A stretch of 64,000 bases of DNA from Cyclobacteriaceae bacterium. Lineage in GTDB: Bacteria > Bacteroidota > Bacteroidia > Cytophagales > Cyclobacteriaceae. The stretch lies in assembly GCA_020832305.1 (NCBI GenBank), contig JAFIEV010000070.1:37898-101897 (forward strand), in the 5' to 3' direction. Each line of letters begins with the position of its first letter. Position 1 is the first letter of the stretch. The notes beneath the pieces were generated by a model. It made no database searches and was not told where the DNA came from. It saw nothing but the letters and a program-made list of their open reading frames with translations. A program made the translations under genes and the position numbers. Below are positions 1-9,476 of the stretch, piece by piece.

Positions 1-401
1 ATACTGCCAAAAAGAAAGCTTAGCACACACAATATGAGTATGCCATACCGCCAGAAATTGTGCGGCATCGAAAACCTGAAAAAACGTTTTCTGATTTTAA
101 GCGGACTCACTTTTTTGTGGATCCAGGTAAAAATATCCTGCAGCGTGCCTAATGGACAGATGCTCGAACAATAAACCCTGCCAAACAGTGCTGTAAGCAA
201 TATTATAATGAAAAAACCAGCCGATGCCAGGGCCAGGGTACTGATAAATTTCAATAAGGAAGGCAGAAATTGCAGATACAAGGTGGCGTTGATCCAGCTA
301 TTCGGAATGGTTTCTCTGAAATCGACAAAGATTAAAAAGATCGCCACAAAAAATAGCAGGGAAACCACCACCCTCAGGTGTTTCAAAAAATACAGCTTCA
401 T
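1..401 (-). CDS. Membrane-bound 4Fe-4S polyferredoxin-like protein, partial (C-terminus outside window)
   Basis: Reading the minus strand from the ATG at 401 gives 133 codons that run off the window edge, so only the N-terminal part is present. There is a hydrophobic helix at about residues 10-27, another at about 57-74, and then GRVYCSSICPLGTLQD with cysteines 78 and 82. This CxxxCP pattern is the start of the membrane segment of NapH/NosR/CcoG-like polyferredoxins, which carry electrons between quinone and iron-sulfur partners. It lies 67 bp downstream of the DUF362 gene on the same strand, so the two probably form an operon and may cooperate in an envelope redox reaction. The exact subfamily cannot be fixed without the rest of the protein. 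Confidence 0.75.
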   Translation of the reverse strand, partial: MKLYFLKHLRVVVSLLFFVAIFLIFVDFRETIPNSWINATLYLQFLPSLLKFISTLALASAGFFIIILLTALFGRVYCSSICPLGTLQDIFTWIHKKVSPLKIRKRFFRFSMPHNFWRYGILILCVLSFLFGS

Positions 402-468
402 CTGTTGGTTCGTTATACTTAATTAAGTTTAAAAAATCCTGTCTGCAATACTGGCCTGAATCTGTCCC

Positions 469-1389
469 TTAAACCCTTATCCGATGGATATTGAGTTTAC
501 TCAGGTCCATGGTTCCGACGCCCAATTCATCGGCAATTCTTATATGACCGACTTCGTGTGGCTCCATGCCAAAAATCTTAGCGGCAGCAGCATCGGCAGC
601 TACCGGATCGGGCGATATGATCAGGGATTTTGAAACCACTACATCAGCAGTAGATACCCCCCTGGGGCCATTTCGCATCATGATAGCATAGGCATCTATT
701 ACGTTGAGGTCTGGTTTTCTGAACCGGGTGAACTCAGCAATACATCTGTTCAAATCGTTTTGATGCCAAAACTGACGATCCCAAACAATACCCATTAGGT
801 TTTTCATGGCTATGGTAAGCCGGGTAGAACTATGGTGTTTAAGAACCGGCACATTTATAAAAACATCACTGTTTAGGATGAGTTCGTGAACCTTGGCATT
901 TTTGATGCGCGTGGCATTGGGTATTTGCACATTTTGGTAATAGCTTTCAGTTGCCCCGGAAACCATTCTTCCACCTGCTTCTCTTACAGCCCGCTGAATA
1001 CCACTGTTTTCATAGCAGCGGTTCCAGTTATCGCAGGTGTTATCAAATACGAAAACATCTTTGGCGCCGGCATCTTTACAATGTTGGACAATCCGTTTGA
1101 CCAGGATGGGGTTGGTGTTGGCCGCCCTTTCAGGTGTGGCATCCCATCCAATGTTGGGCTTAACCACCACAGTTTGCCCTCGCTTCACATATTTCCCAAT
1201 ACCACCCATAGCGGCAATGGCTTTGTCAAACATTTCATCAGGATTTCCGCCCATGGCAGCAATGAGGTCATACTCAGAATTATTCAATAGCACATCGTTT
1301 TCTGCTATCTTGTCATGGGCCATGGCTTTAGCCGTTCCCAGGGTAAAACCTGTGCCTAATGTTTTCCATAAAAATTTCCGTCTATCCAT
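469..1389 (-). CDS. DUF362 domain protein with Tat signal peptide
   Basis: This is a DUF362 family protein (306 aa). The open frame extends upstream to 1425, but the ATG at 1389 (or the adjacent one at 1392) is preferred because it puts a twin-arginine signal, MDRRKFLWKTLG followed by a short hydrophobic stretch ending AKAMA, at the N-terminus. The body has features typical of DUF362: VKPNIGWDATPERAANTNP, FINVPVLKHH and a C-terminal half with DPVAADAAAAKIFG. DUF362 proteins are uncharacterised or tied to iron-sulfur chemistry; some carry fused ferredoxin domains, which this one lacks. The polyferredoxin downstream could supply electrons. Tat export suggests a folded, cofactor-bearing periplasmic protein; this is an inference. 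Confidence 0.85.
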   Translation of the reverse strand: MDRRKFLWKTLGTGFTLGTAKAMAHDKIAENDVLLNNSEYDLIAAMGGNPDEMFDKAIAAMGGIGKYVKRGQTVVVKPNIGWDATPERAANTNPILVKRIVQHCKDAGAKDVFVFDNTCDNWNRCYENSGIQRAVREAGGRMVSGATESYYQNVQIPNATRIKNAKVHELILNSDVFINVPVLKHHSSTRLTIAMKNLMGIVWDRQFWHQNDLNRCIAEFTRFRKPDLNVIDAYAIMMRNGPRGVSTADVVVSKSLIISPDPVAADAAAAKIFGMEPHEVGHIRIADELGVGTMDLSKLNIHRIRV

Positions 1390-1609
1390 CATACCAGATT
1401 TAAATGCCAAAAAAATACATTGCAAAACAAGTCCTGCAATAATATTAACGATAGAATGGATTTCACGGCATGATTTATATCAGGTTTTGTATAAAAAACA
1501 CTTGTTTTTAATCATTATAAATTAACCAATACCAGTATAACACATTAATAATCAATTATTAAGAGTCCTTCATGCTTGTGTATCGCATTTTTTGAAACAT
1601 GCATATTTA

Positions 1610-3451
1610 TCAGACCCTTTCAGGTGCGAGCTCCCATTTTGCCGGAGAACGCCATAAAGAAGAAAGAAGCAATTCCCGCATAAAAAAGAATTCTTTTGGC
1701 AATTTATCGTACAGCCTGGAGAATAACTCTTCATGACTGAGAAGTTCCTGTTTAAAAGCTTCTGTATCGATAGACATTATTTTATTAAAATCTTCTCTGG
1801 AAAAATCCAGACCTTTCCAATACATATCTTCATAGCGCGGCATCCAACCGATAGGCCCTTCAACAGCAGCAGTTTTGCCGTTTACCCTGTCAAGCACCCA
1901 CTTAAGCACCCGCATATTTTCACCAAAACCCGGCCACAGGAATTTGCCTTCTTCATCGATCCTGAACCAGTTTACGCCAAATATCCTTGGAGGATTTGAA
2001 AGATTGCGTCCGAATTGCAGCCAATGGTTGAAATATTCGGCCATATGATAGCCGCAGAAAGGCAGCATGGCAAAGGGATCACGGCGAACTTTTCCAAGTT
2101 CTCCATTGGCGGCTGCCGTAGTTTCAGAACCCATTGTAGATGCCAGATACACACCGAAGTTCCAGTTGACAGATTGATATACCAGTGGGATTGTCTTGCT
2201 GCGACGACCACCAAAAATAAATGCACTGATGGGTACGCCGGAAGGATTATCCCATTCAGGGTCAATGCTGGGGCATTGAGAAGCAGGGGCCGTAAATCTT
2301 GCATTGGGGTGTGCTACAGGTTTACCTGATGCAGGATTATAAGGTTTGCCAGTCCAGTCGATAACACCTTCTGGGACTTCTTTACTAAGTCCTTCCCACC
2401 ATACATCGCCATCAGGTGTAACACCTACATTGGTGAAAATAGTGTTAGCTTTGATGGTCTCCATCGCATTTGGATTATTTTTATAGCTGGTACCCGGTGC
2501 TACGCCAAAATATCCGGCTTCAGGATTCATGGCGTACAATTTTCCGTTTTTTCCTGGTTTTATCCAGGCAATGTCATCCCCTACGGTAGTCACTTTATGG
2601 TCTTCCATTTCCTTTGGAGGAATTAACATGGCAAAGTTGGTCTTGCCGCAAGCACTGGGAAAAGCGGCGGCTACATAATTTTTTACCTTGTCAGGCCCTT
2701 CAACGCCCAGTATAAGCATATGTTCTGCGAGCCAGCCTTCATCCCGGGCCATATTGGAAGCTATACGAAGCGCGAAACATTTTTTGCCCAGAAGTGCGTT
2801 GCCTCCATAACCACTGCCATAAGAAACGATGGATCTTTCTTCAGGGAAGTGAACGATGTATTTGGTAGTAGGATTGCAGGGCCATTTGGCATCGGCAGCG
2901 CCCGGCTCAAGCGGTGCCCCTATTGAATGCAGACATTTAACAAATTTTCCATCTTTTCCCAGAACATCTACGACTTTTTTACCCATCCGGGTCATGATTC
3001 GCATATTAACTACCACATATTCAGAGTCCGTTAATTCAACCCCGATTTGTGAAATTTCAGAACCGATCGGACCCATGCTAAAAGGAATTACATACATGGT
3101 ACGGCCTTTCATACATCCGTCAAATAAACCATTAAGGGTAGACTTTATTTCATTGGGGTCAACCCAGTTATTGGTCGGACCCGCATCTTCCTTACGACGT
3201 GAACATATGAAGGTGCGGTCTTCGATTCTGGCAACATCACTCGGGTCTGAAAAGCAGGCAAAGCTATTGGGCCGTTTTTCGGCATTTAGACGGATGAAAG
3301 TCCCCTTTTTAACCAGATCATTACACAATTTGTCATATTCCTCCTGTGACCCGTCACACCAATATACGCTGTCTGGTTTGCATAAATCGGCCATCTCTTG
3401 TACCCATATAAGTAGTTTCTTGTTTTTTACTGAGCCAGTGGAATCATTCAT
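1610..3451 (-). CDS. pckG: Phosphoenolpyruvate carboxykinase (GTP)
   Basis: GTP-dependent PEP carboxykinase (EC 4.1.1.32) interconverts oxaloacetate + GTP with PEP + GDP + CO2, the entry step of gluconeogenesis, in the cytoplasm. The 613-aa length is normal for the GTP class. The kinase-1 loop is [13 protein letters not shown], with the hyper-reactive cysteine of this class at residue 268. [26 protein letters not shown] sequence (about residues 210-230) and [16 protein letters not shown] near the C-terminus also match. Many Bacteroidota use the ATP enzyme (pckA), so the GTP form is worth noting. It is transcribed alone, with about 370 bp upstream that hold the terminator of the kor operon. 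Confidence 0.97.
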   Translation of the reverse strand: MNDSTGSVKNKKLLIWVQEMADLCKPDSVYWCDGSQEEYDKLCNDLVKKGTFIRLNAEKRPNSFACFSDPSDVARIEDRTFICSRRKEDAGPTNNWVDPNEIKSTLNGLFDGCMKGRTMYVIPFSMGPIGSEISQIGVELTDSEYVVVNMRIMTRMGKKVVDVLGKDGKFVKCLHSIGAPLEPGAADAKWPCNPTTKYIVHFPEERSIVSYGSGYGGNALLGKKCFALRIASNMARDEGWLAEHMLILGVEGPDKVKNYVAAAFPSACGKTNFAMLIPPKEMEDHKVTTVGDDIAWIKPGKNGKLYAMNPEAGYFGVAPGTSYKNNPNAMETIKANTIFTNVGVTPDGDVWWEGLSKEVPEGVIDWTGKPYNPASGKPVAHPNARFTAPASQCPSIDPEWDNPSGVPISAFIFGGRRSKTIPLVYQSVNWNFGVYLASTMGSETTAAANGELGKVRRDPFAMLPFCGYHMAEYFNHWLQFGRNLSNPPRIFGVNWFRIDEEGKFLWPGFGENMRVLKWVLDRVNGKTAAVEGPIGWMPRYEDMYWKGLDFSREDFNKIMSIDTEAFKQELLSHEELFSRLYDKLPKEFFFMRELLLSSLWRSPAKWELAPERV

Positions 3452-3756
3452 AAATGTATTTTTTTAAATGTTCAGCAATGCATGTTGTTTGTGTGATTTT
3501 GAGGAAAATCCTTTCTCCAAAGTCTTATGTAATATACTCAATAGCATAAACTTATGTTATACGAAAACCCGGAATTATTATTTTACATATGACAGCTTGC
3601 GGTTCTTGGAAGGTCCGAACCTGGAAAGAATGGCACAATTATGAAAGGTTAATTGGGTGGATTGGAAATAAGGAATAGAGTCCAAAGTTTGGTGTTTTTA
3701 TTACCCACAGTTTTTTAATCTTGGGAATTGATACGGCAAAAATTTCTGGACGTATA
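3452..3756. other. Intergenic region upstream of pckG
   Basis: This stretch is AT-rich and holds no open frame of credible length. It should contain the pckG promoter on the minus strand. No perfect TAnnTTTG box was found, so no promoter is called here. Confidence 0.5.
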
Positions 3757-3790
3757 TCAAAAAAAAGCCGCCACGGATCACATGGCGGCT
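3757..3790 (-). terminator. Rho-independent terminator of the kor operon
   Basis: An 8-bp perfect stem (3766-3773 with 3783-3790, AGCCGCCA/TGGCGGCT) with a 9-nt loop is followed, in minus-strand reading, by a run of eight T. It lies 33 bp beyond the korB stop codon and ends the korA-korB transcript before pckG. Confidence 0.9.
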
Positions 3791-3822
3791 GAAGCTTTTT
3801 TTATTTTAAACCCTTGATTACT

Positions 3823-4908
3823 TTATTCCTTTATCACCCATGTCTCATTGCCTGCAATCAGGGCATCGAGATCACCCAGACCCTTTTTTTGTTTAACCGT
3901 TTCAAGCTGTTGCCAGATACGTTGCTCAAAAAGAGATCTTTCCTCGCGGTAAAATACACCGAAAGGCCTTGGGAAGTTTCCTTCAACGCGGGGATCCTCA
4001 AAAAAACGACTGAGAATATGAGATTTGGTTCTGTCGGTTTCATCGTGAATCCAAAGATCATTTGTCGATATTCCATTTTCGCCAAGCTCTACAATTCTCG
4101 GGGTGTAACCATCCAGAATGATACCTTTTTCCTTATTGACACCATATACCAATGGAGCGCCATGTTCAAGAAATATTGTGTGAACTGGCTTGCTGTCCTT
4201 CTCGGTGAAAACAAAAAAGGCGCCATTATTAAAGATATTACAGTTTTGATAAATCTCGAGAAATGAAGTTCCCTTATGACTATGCGCAATTTTAAGCAGC
4301 GCTTGCAAATGCTTTGGATCCCGATCCATCGATCGTGCTACAAAAGAACCATCTGCCCCAAGGGCAAAGGCCAGCGGATTGAAGGGATGGTCAAGGCTTC
4401 CATATGGCGTAGATTTGGTAATGCTGTTTTCTGCCGAAGTGGGTGAGTATTGCCCTTTTGTAAGCCCATAAATTTCATTATTGAAAAACAGGATATTCAA
4501 ATCAAAATTTCTTCTGAGAACATGCGCCATGTGATTGCCGCCAATCGACAAACCATCTCCGTCACCGGTAATAATCCATATGCTCAGTTCAGGCCGCGTA
4601 GCCTTGAGCCCTGATGCTATTGCCGGCGCCCTGCCATGAATGCTGTGCATACCAAAGGTGTCTAAATAATAGGGAAACCTCGATGAACAACCTATACCGG
4701 AAATAAACACAATGTCTTCTTTTTTTAATCCCAGATCGGGAAGAATCTGCTGCATTTGCTTCAATATAGAATAATCACCACAACCCGGGCACCACCTTAC
4801 TTCCTGACCCGATTCAAAACTTTTGGGACTAAGTAATGGTTGGTCCACTAAGGCAGAACCATTGCTTTTTATTTTGGTACTTGTTTGAATTTCCTGTGTA
4901 ACTTTCAT
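3823..4908 (-). CDS. korB: 2-oxoacid:ferredoxin oxidoreductase, beta subunit (probably 2-oxoglutarate synthase)
   Basis: This subunit binds thiamine pyrophosphate and the iron-sulfur cluster and decarboxylates a 2-oxoacid with ferredoxin as acceptor, or runs in reverse. Visible marks are RWCPGCGDYSIL near residue 40, ISGIGCSSRFPYY, HGRAPAIASGLK, and the TPP/Mg motif TGDGDGLSIGGNHMAH followed by NNEIYGLTKGQYSPTS. The 361-aa length suits KorB. It follows korA by 54 bp and is the last gene of the operon. The substrate (2-oxoglutarate rather than pyruvate) is inferred from similarity to KorB and from the fused gamma-alpha partner. Confidence 0.93.
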   Translation of the reverse strand: MKVTQEIQTSTKIKSNGSALVDQPLLSPKSFESGQEVRWCPGCGDYSILKQMQQILPDLGLKKEDIVFISGIGCSSRFPYYLDTFGMHSIHGRAPAIASGLKATRPELSIWIITGDGDGLSIGGNHMAHVLRRNFDLNILFFNNEIYGLTKGQYSPTSAENSITKSTPYGSLDHPFNPLAFALGADGSFVARSMDRDPKHLQALLKIAHSHKGTSFLEIYQNCNIFNNGAFFVFTEKDSKPVHTIFLEHGAPLVYGVNKEKGIILDGYTPRIVELGENGISTNDLWIHDETDRTKSHILSRFFEDPRVEGNFPRPFGVFYREERSLFEQRIWQQLETVKQKKGLGDLDALIAGNETWVIKE

Positions 4909-4962
4909 ATGTTAATTTGTTGTGCAATAAATAATAAAGTCCTGTAGCAATGACTCTAAAAT

Positions 4963-6837
4963 TTAAATTTCGCCGACAGACGCTATTTCTTTTTCAATGG
5001 ACAACATGCTGTAAACCTGTTCTTTTAATTCATTTTTGGTAATGGGCGTTCCTTTGATTTTGTTATAACCTATAGCAGGGATCAAAAATGTATCTCTGAT
5101 AAGGCGAATCAGTTGCCCATTGTTTATTTCCGGGATCAGTACCTTCTCATAGTTTCTGAGTATTTCACCCAGATTTTCAGGAAAAGGTTTTATATAATGA
5201 AGATGTGCATGTGCCACATCGTATCCTTCTTCGAGTAAATCCCGCACGGCCGACCTGATTGAGCCATAGGTAGAACCCCAGCCCAAAATAAGTAACCTGC
5301 CTTTTTCAGCCCCCTGGTCGATGGTCTGCTTCGGGATGTATTTTGCGATCCTTTCGATTTTTGCTTCCCTGGTTTTAACCATTTTTTGATGATTTTCAGG
5401 GTCGTAGGAAATGTTTCCGGTGATGTCTTCCTTTTCCAGGCCACCAATTCTATGCTCAAAGCCACTGGTGCCAGGTACTGCCCACTGCCTTACCAGGTCT
5501 TCATTTCTCTGGTAGGGGAGGTACTTCTGTTCTGCGGCATCCTTCTCTTTGGCTATGGATACTTTTATCTCAGGAAGCGCATCAGATGTCGGGAATCTCC
5601 AGGGTTCAGCGCCATTAGCAATATAACCATCTGATAAAAGAACTACCGGGGTCATGTGTTCAACGGCAATTCTAACTGCTTCATAGGCCATATCAAAGCA
5701 TGAAGAAGGCGTGCTGGCAGCCATAACCACCAATGGCGACTCCCCGTTTCTGCCATAAACCGCTTGCAAAAGGTCGGCTTGTTCGGTTTTGGTCGGCAAT
5801 CCGGTAGAAGGCCCGGCTCTTTGTATATTAATTACCACAAGGGGAATTTCCAGCATAATGGCCAATCCCAGTGCTTCGGTTTTGAGCGCCATTCCTGGAC
5901 CACTTGTTCCTGTAATTCCCAGGTTACCGCCATAAGATGCACCGATGGCAGAACAAATGGCAGCAATTTCATCCTCTGCCTGAAAAGTTATAACATCAAA
6001 ATTTTTGTGTTTCGCAAGCTCATGTAATATATCTGATGCCGGCGTAATAGGATAGCTTCCATAAAAGGCCTTAAGACCTGATTTCAACGAAGCTGCTATC
6101 AGTCCTAATGCCAAGGCAGGGTTTCCTGTGACACTTCTGTATTTACCGGGCTCCATTTTAGCTGCACGCACCATATACCGCTGGCCAATAGATTCAGTTA
6201 TGTCGCCATAATTGTATCCTGCCCTTAGGGTTTTTAAGTTTGCATCCAGAATATCATGTTCATTGATAAACTTTCTCTTTAAAAAAGCCTCAGTGTTTTT
6301 TATATCCCGGTTGAAAAGCCAATAGATAAAACCCAGAACAAACATATTTTTAGATCTGTCTTTGTCTCTGGTACCCAGTGGATTGTCTTTTAAAGACTCG
6401 CGGGTAAGTTTTGTAATGTCTATTTTGTGAAGTAAATAAGATTGCAGGCTTTCATTATTGAGAGGATTTTCTTCATAACCTGCTAATCGCAGATTTTTAG
6501 CATCGAATCCATCGGTATTTGCAATAATGATTCCACCAGGCTTCAGATTAGTCAGATTGCTTTTCAAAGCAGCGGCATTCATAGCAACCAAAACATCACA
6601 GGCATCACCTGGTGTGTAAATTTCTGTACTGCCGAAATGGATCTGAAAACCAGATACTCCGGGAATGGTGCCCTGAGGTGCCCTGATTTCAGCAGGGAAA
6701 TCAGGAAATGTACCTAAATCATTACCTATGAGGGCAGTATTATTAGTAAACTGCATGCCGACAAGCTGCATGCCATCACCGGAATCACCGGCAAATTTCA
6801 CTACTACATTTTTTCTTTCTTCAATAAATTTGCTCAT
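4963..6837 (-). CDS. korA: 2-oxoacid:ferredoxin oxidoreductase, fused gamma-alpha subunit
   Basis: A 624-aa fusion. Residues about 1-190 form the gamma domain (KFAGDSGDGMQLVGMQFT, FPDFPAEIRAPQGTIPGVS), and the rest is the alpha domain with GSYPITPASDILHELA, GASYGGNLGITGTSGPG and PTKTEQADLLQAVYGRNGE. With KorB it makes the enzyme that links the TCA cycle to the ferredoxin pool in the cytoplasm. It is first in the operon, with a strong Bacteroidota-type promoter about 200 bp upstream. Together with the neighbouring pckG it suggests central-carbon control around 2-oxoacids and PEP. Confidence 0.93.
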   Translation of the reverse strand: MSKFIEERKNVVVKFAGDSGDGMQLVGMQFTNNTALIGNDLGTFPDFPAEIRAPQGTIPGVSGFQIHFGSTEIYTPGDACDVLVAMNAAALKSNLTNLKPGGIIIANTDGFDAKNLRLAGYEENPLNNESLQSYLLHKIDITKLTRESLKDNPLGTRDKDRSKNMFVLGFIYWLFNRDIKNTEAFLKRKFINEHDILDANLKTLRAGYNYGDITESIGQRYMVRAAKMEPGKYRSVTGNPALALGLIAASLKSGLKAFYGSYPITPASDILHELAKHKNFDVITFQAEDEIAAICSAIGASYGGNLGITGTSGPGMALKTEALGLAIMLEIPLVVINIQRAGPSTGLPTKTEQADLLQAVYGRNGESPLVVMAASTPSSCFDMAYEAVRIAVEHMTPVVLLSDGYIANGAEPWRFPTSDALPEIKVSIAKEKDAAEQKYLPYQRNEDLVRQWAVPGTSGFEHRIGGLEKEDITGNISYDPENHQKMVKTREAKIERIAKYIPKQTIDQGAEKGRLLILGWGSTYGSIRSAVRDLLEEGYDVAHAHLHYIKPFPENLGEILRNYEKVLIPEINNGQLIRLIRDTFLIPAIGYNKIKGTPITKNELKEQVYSMLSIEKEIASVGEI

Positions 6838-7043
6838 TGCGTTAAACGTTGGGTAAAATATCGCCCTGTAGCTTATTTGTAATCGTTCTAATTAGAAACC
6901 AGAATTAAAATATTATGTTTGTGGATTGTAAAAATAATATTTCGGGAAGTATTTTACTGCGGATAACTTCCCCGGGGCAGGCAATGTTTTAACATCGATG
7001 CTGTGTAGATGACATGTGCATGATTATTTTCATAATAAGCCTG

Positions 7044-7073
7044 CAAAGGTACAACACTTCTGTAAAAAACAAA
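7044..7073 (-). promoter_or_regulatory. Promoter of the korA-korB operon
   Basis: On the minus strand there is a -33 TTTG (7070-7073), an 18-nt gap and a perfect -7 TACCTTTG (7044-7051). This fits the Bacteroidota sigma consensus TTTG/TAnnTTTG. It would give a 5' leader of about 200 nt before korA, unusually long. The same 18-nt spacing is seen in front of the peptidase gene at 11220. Confidence 0.7.
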
Positions 7074-7108
7074 GTTTTTATATCGAATAAGTAAGAAATT
7101 GCTGTAAA

Positions 7109-7861
7109 TTAATGTGGTTTTAAGGTGCTGAGTTTTCTAATTACCTCCGATGCACAGTAACAGCCAAATATTACAGGCATGTAGGAAACCGTTCCCAACA
7201 CTGTTTTTTTGTTTCTTTCGCTATTATTTTCAAAGGTTGAACCTACCAGCTCTTCAGGAGAGAAAACCACCCTGACTCCCGACCTAATGCCGAAAGGTTT
7301 AAGTTTTTTCCGCACATATCTGGCAAGTGTACAATGGTAGGTCTCGGAAAGGTCGGCCATGCGCACCAGTGAAGGATCAATTTTTCCGCCGGCGCCCATA
7401 GAACTTATCAGGGGGATATTGTTTTGATGACACTTCCTGATGAAATGAATTTTTGGCGAAAGTGTATCGATGGCATCAATGGCGTAATCAAAAGCATTGC
7501 TGTTCAACAGCTCGTCTACTTCATGGTCTATAAGATAAATTTCACGGGTTACAATGGATATCTCAGGGTTTATGTCCTTGAGTCTTTCCCGCATTACCAT
7601 GGTTTTACTTTTTCCTTCTGTACTTTGCAATGCACATAATTGCCGGTTTCGGTTACTCGGCTGAACGTGGTCATGGTCCACTAATGTGAGATGACCTATG
7701 CCGGCCCTGGCAAGCATTTCAGCAGCAGCGGCACCTACGCCTCCCAGTCCGGCTATAAGCACTTTTGACTGTCCAAGCGCCTTTTGTGATTCCGAACCTA
7801 GCAACATTGTGGTTCTTTCTGTCCAGTTTTTATGCGGTTTAGCTATTTCTTCCTGAAGCAT
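7109..7861 (-). CDS. tcdA: tRNA threonylcarbamoyladenosine dehydratase (ThiF/E1-like)
   Basis: TcdA (CsdL/YgdL) uses ATP to cyclise threonylcarbamoyladenosine at tRNA position 37. The 250-aa protein has the E1-type nucleotide site GLGGVGAAAAEMLARAGIG followed by VDHDHVQPSNRNRQ and the DAIDTLSPKIHFI segment typical of this family. It overlaps the upstream TatD gene by 19 bp, so the two are translationally coupled in a tatD-tcdA unit with the stress protein gene upstream. Confidence 0.9.
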   Translation of the reverse strand: MLQEEIAKPHKNWTERTTMLLGSESQKALGQSKVLIAGLGGVGAAAAEMLARAGIGHLTLVDHDHVQPSNRNRQLCALQSTEGKSKTMVMRERLKDINPEISIVTREIYLIDHEVDELLNSNAFDYAIDAIDTLSPKIHFIRKCHQNNIPLISSMGAGGKIDPSLVRMADLSETYHCTLARYVRKKLKPFGIRSGVRVVFSPEELVGSTFENNSERNKKTVLGTVSYMPVIFGCYCASEVIRKLSTLKPH

Positions 7862-8514
7862 TTTTTAAAATTGACTTGTATTTGCAAGGCTACTTCTTCT
7901 AATTCCATACAGCGAACATCCGCTGCCAGGCGATAAATGTCTGAAACACTCAATTGGCTATTATCGGTTTCAAAAAACAGATGAGATAAGTCTGTTTTTT
8001 GAAGCAGATTGCGAAGCCCCTGATTTTTTTTCTGAAACAAAGCAGCCCCAATCGATAATTTTATATCTTTCTCAATAAGCTGATGGGCCAGACCTTCTTT
8101 TCCATTAAAACCATGTACAATCCAGCAGGGGGTTTTTGCAAATTCTTTGCGAAACTTTAGCAGTAAATCATAGGCTTTAACGCAGTGTATAATAAGAGGT
8201 AGATCCGATTGAATGGAAAGTTCGATATGTTGCAGAAATATTTTTTCCTGCGTCTGTATATCAGGGCCCCTTAATCTGTCGAGGCCACATTCTCCAACAG
8301 CGATTATTTTTTTTGCTTCAACACTTTGGCATATCAGTTTCCAGCTTTTTTCTATTTTATCTGTCTCTGAAAACCAGGGATGAATACCGGCAGACCAATA
8401 GACATTATTCGCCTGGGTTTTCAGAATGATGTCATTTTCTTGATTGACAATGGCGATTTCCAGTGCATCAGATGGAATCCGATGACTGTGGATATTGTAA
8501 TAGGGAATGGGCAA
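7843..8514 (-). CDS. TatD family metal-dependent hydrolase
   Basis: A TatD-type amidohydrolase-fold protein of 223 aa, somewhat shorter than the usual 250-265. The metal ligands are all visible in order: HSH near the N-terminus (NIHSHRIP), the glutamate in VGECGLDR, histidines in LIIHCVKA and WIVHGFNG, and the aspartate in FFETDNSQL. TatD relatives act as 3'-5' DNases or D-aminoacyl-tRNA deacylases; the sequence does not say which. It shares coding bases with tcdA downstream and lies 8 bp after the stress protein gene. Confidence 0.88.
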   Translation of the reverse strand: MPIPYYNIHSHRIPSDALEIAIVNQENDIILKTQANNVYWSAGIHPWFSETDKIEKSWKLICQSVEAKKIIAVGECGLDRLRGPDIQTQEKIFLQHIELSIQSDLPLIIHCVKAYDLLLKFRKEFAKTPCWIVHGFNGKEGLAHQLIEKDIKLSIGAALFQKKNQGLRNLLQKTDLSHLFFETDNSQLSVSDIYRLAADVRCMELEEVALQIQVNFKKCFRKK

Positions 8515-8522
8515 AACAGAAT

Positions 8523-9359
8523 TCAGAGTTTTATAATTAGCAAAGGATAATCTGCAAAAAAAGTAAGGTCTTTCGTTAAGCTGCTCGAAAACAAACTGAG
8601 AAAGTAGTTTCTCGTTTTACTCAGCAAAACGAGCAGGTCAGCATCTTTGTCGTGCATGTATTTATGAATACCCTGTTTTACATCTTTGTACACTTCACGT
8701 TTAAATACCAGTTTTTTATATTGAATAAAACTTTTCATCTCCTCTATAAAATCAAGATATATGGCTTTATCAATATTCTGATCCTGCCTTGAAATATGTA
8801 CTACTTCAATTTCAGCTTTCAGCAAAGAGGCCAGGGCGATGACCTGCTGAATGGCTATTTTATCTTCCTCCTGATAATCGGTGGCATAAATGATTTTTTT
8901 AATCTTTTGAAAACGAAAGTCTTCGGGAATACACAAGACATTGCAGGAAGCATATTGAATTACCTTTTGTGTTCGGCCTCCTATATATTGTTCTGTGAGC
9001 CCGGTAATGCCTACCATTCCCATTACAATTAAATCGATTTGTTCTTCGTCGGCATATTGAAGGATGTTGGTTACCCTCTTTCCAAACTGTAAGGTAAAAT
9101 TGCAGCCCTTGAGCCCGTTTGGAAGGCTTATTTCATTAATTTTCATAGCCAGGTCAGCAAGCTTTCCTTCTGCTATGGCCACTTTGTTGGCATAAACGGT
9201 AGCGATACTGTCTGAATCAAGCACCTGATCAAATTCTTCTTCTGTAAATACATACATCAAGGTGATAATTGATTGCTGCACTTCACCCAATTTTACGGCA
9301 AATTCAAGGGCATTTAGTGAGCCGGCTGAAAAATCAATGGGACATAAAATCTTGTACAT
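8523..9359 (-). CDS. Universal stress protein, two tandem UspA domains
   Basis: The 278-aa cytoplasmic protein has two UspA domains. The first (about 1-145) starts MYKILCPIDFSAGSLNALEFA and ends with the ATP-site pattern GMVGITGLTEQYIGG. The second (about 150-278) starts KIIYATDYQEEDKIAIQQV, and its nucleotide loop is degenerate (SKTRNYFLSLFSSSLTKDL). Such tandem proteins are common in this phylum and act in stress adaptation. It is the first gene of the usp-tatD-tcdA run. Confidence 0.88.
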   Translation of the reverse strand: MYKILCPIDFSAGSLNALEFAVKLGEVQQSIITLMYVFTEEEFDQVLDSDSIATVYANKVAIAEGKLADLAMKINEISLPNGLKGCNFTLQFGKRVTNILQYADEEQIDLIVMGMVGITGLTEQYIGGRTQKVIQYASCNVLCIPEDFRFQKIKKIIYATDYQEEDKIAIQQVIALASLLKAEIEVVHISRQDQNIDKAIYLDFIEEMKSFIQYKKLVFKREVYKDVKQGIHKYMHDKDADLLVLLSKTRNYFLSLFSSSLTKDLTFFADYPLLIIKL

Positions 9360-9476
9360 AAAAAGTCTTTTGCAGAAATATACGAATTATTATAAATAAT
9401 ATATGCCTTTTGACCTGGTCAAGCCAGTTTTTCCCATAATGACTTTATAGCTTACAATAGATTTTAAACCTGTAAA

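Noticed and set aside
2015..2329. Plus-strand frames opposite pckG, such as this 104-aa one
   Set aside because: They are shadows of the strongly supported PEP carboxykinase.
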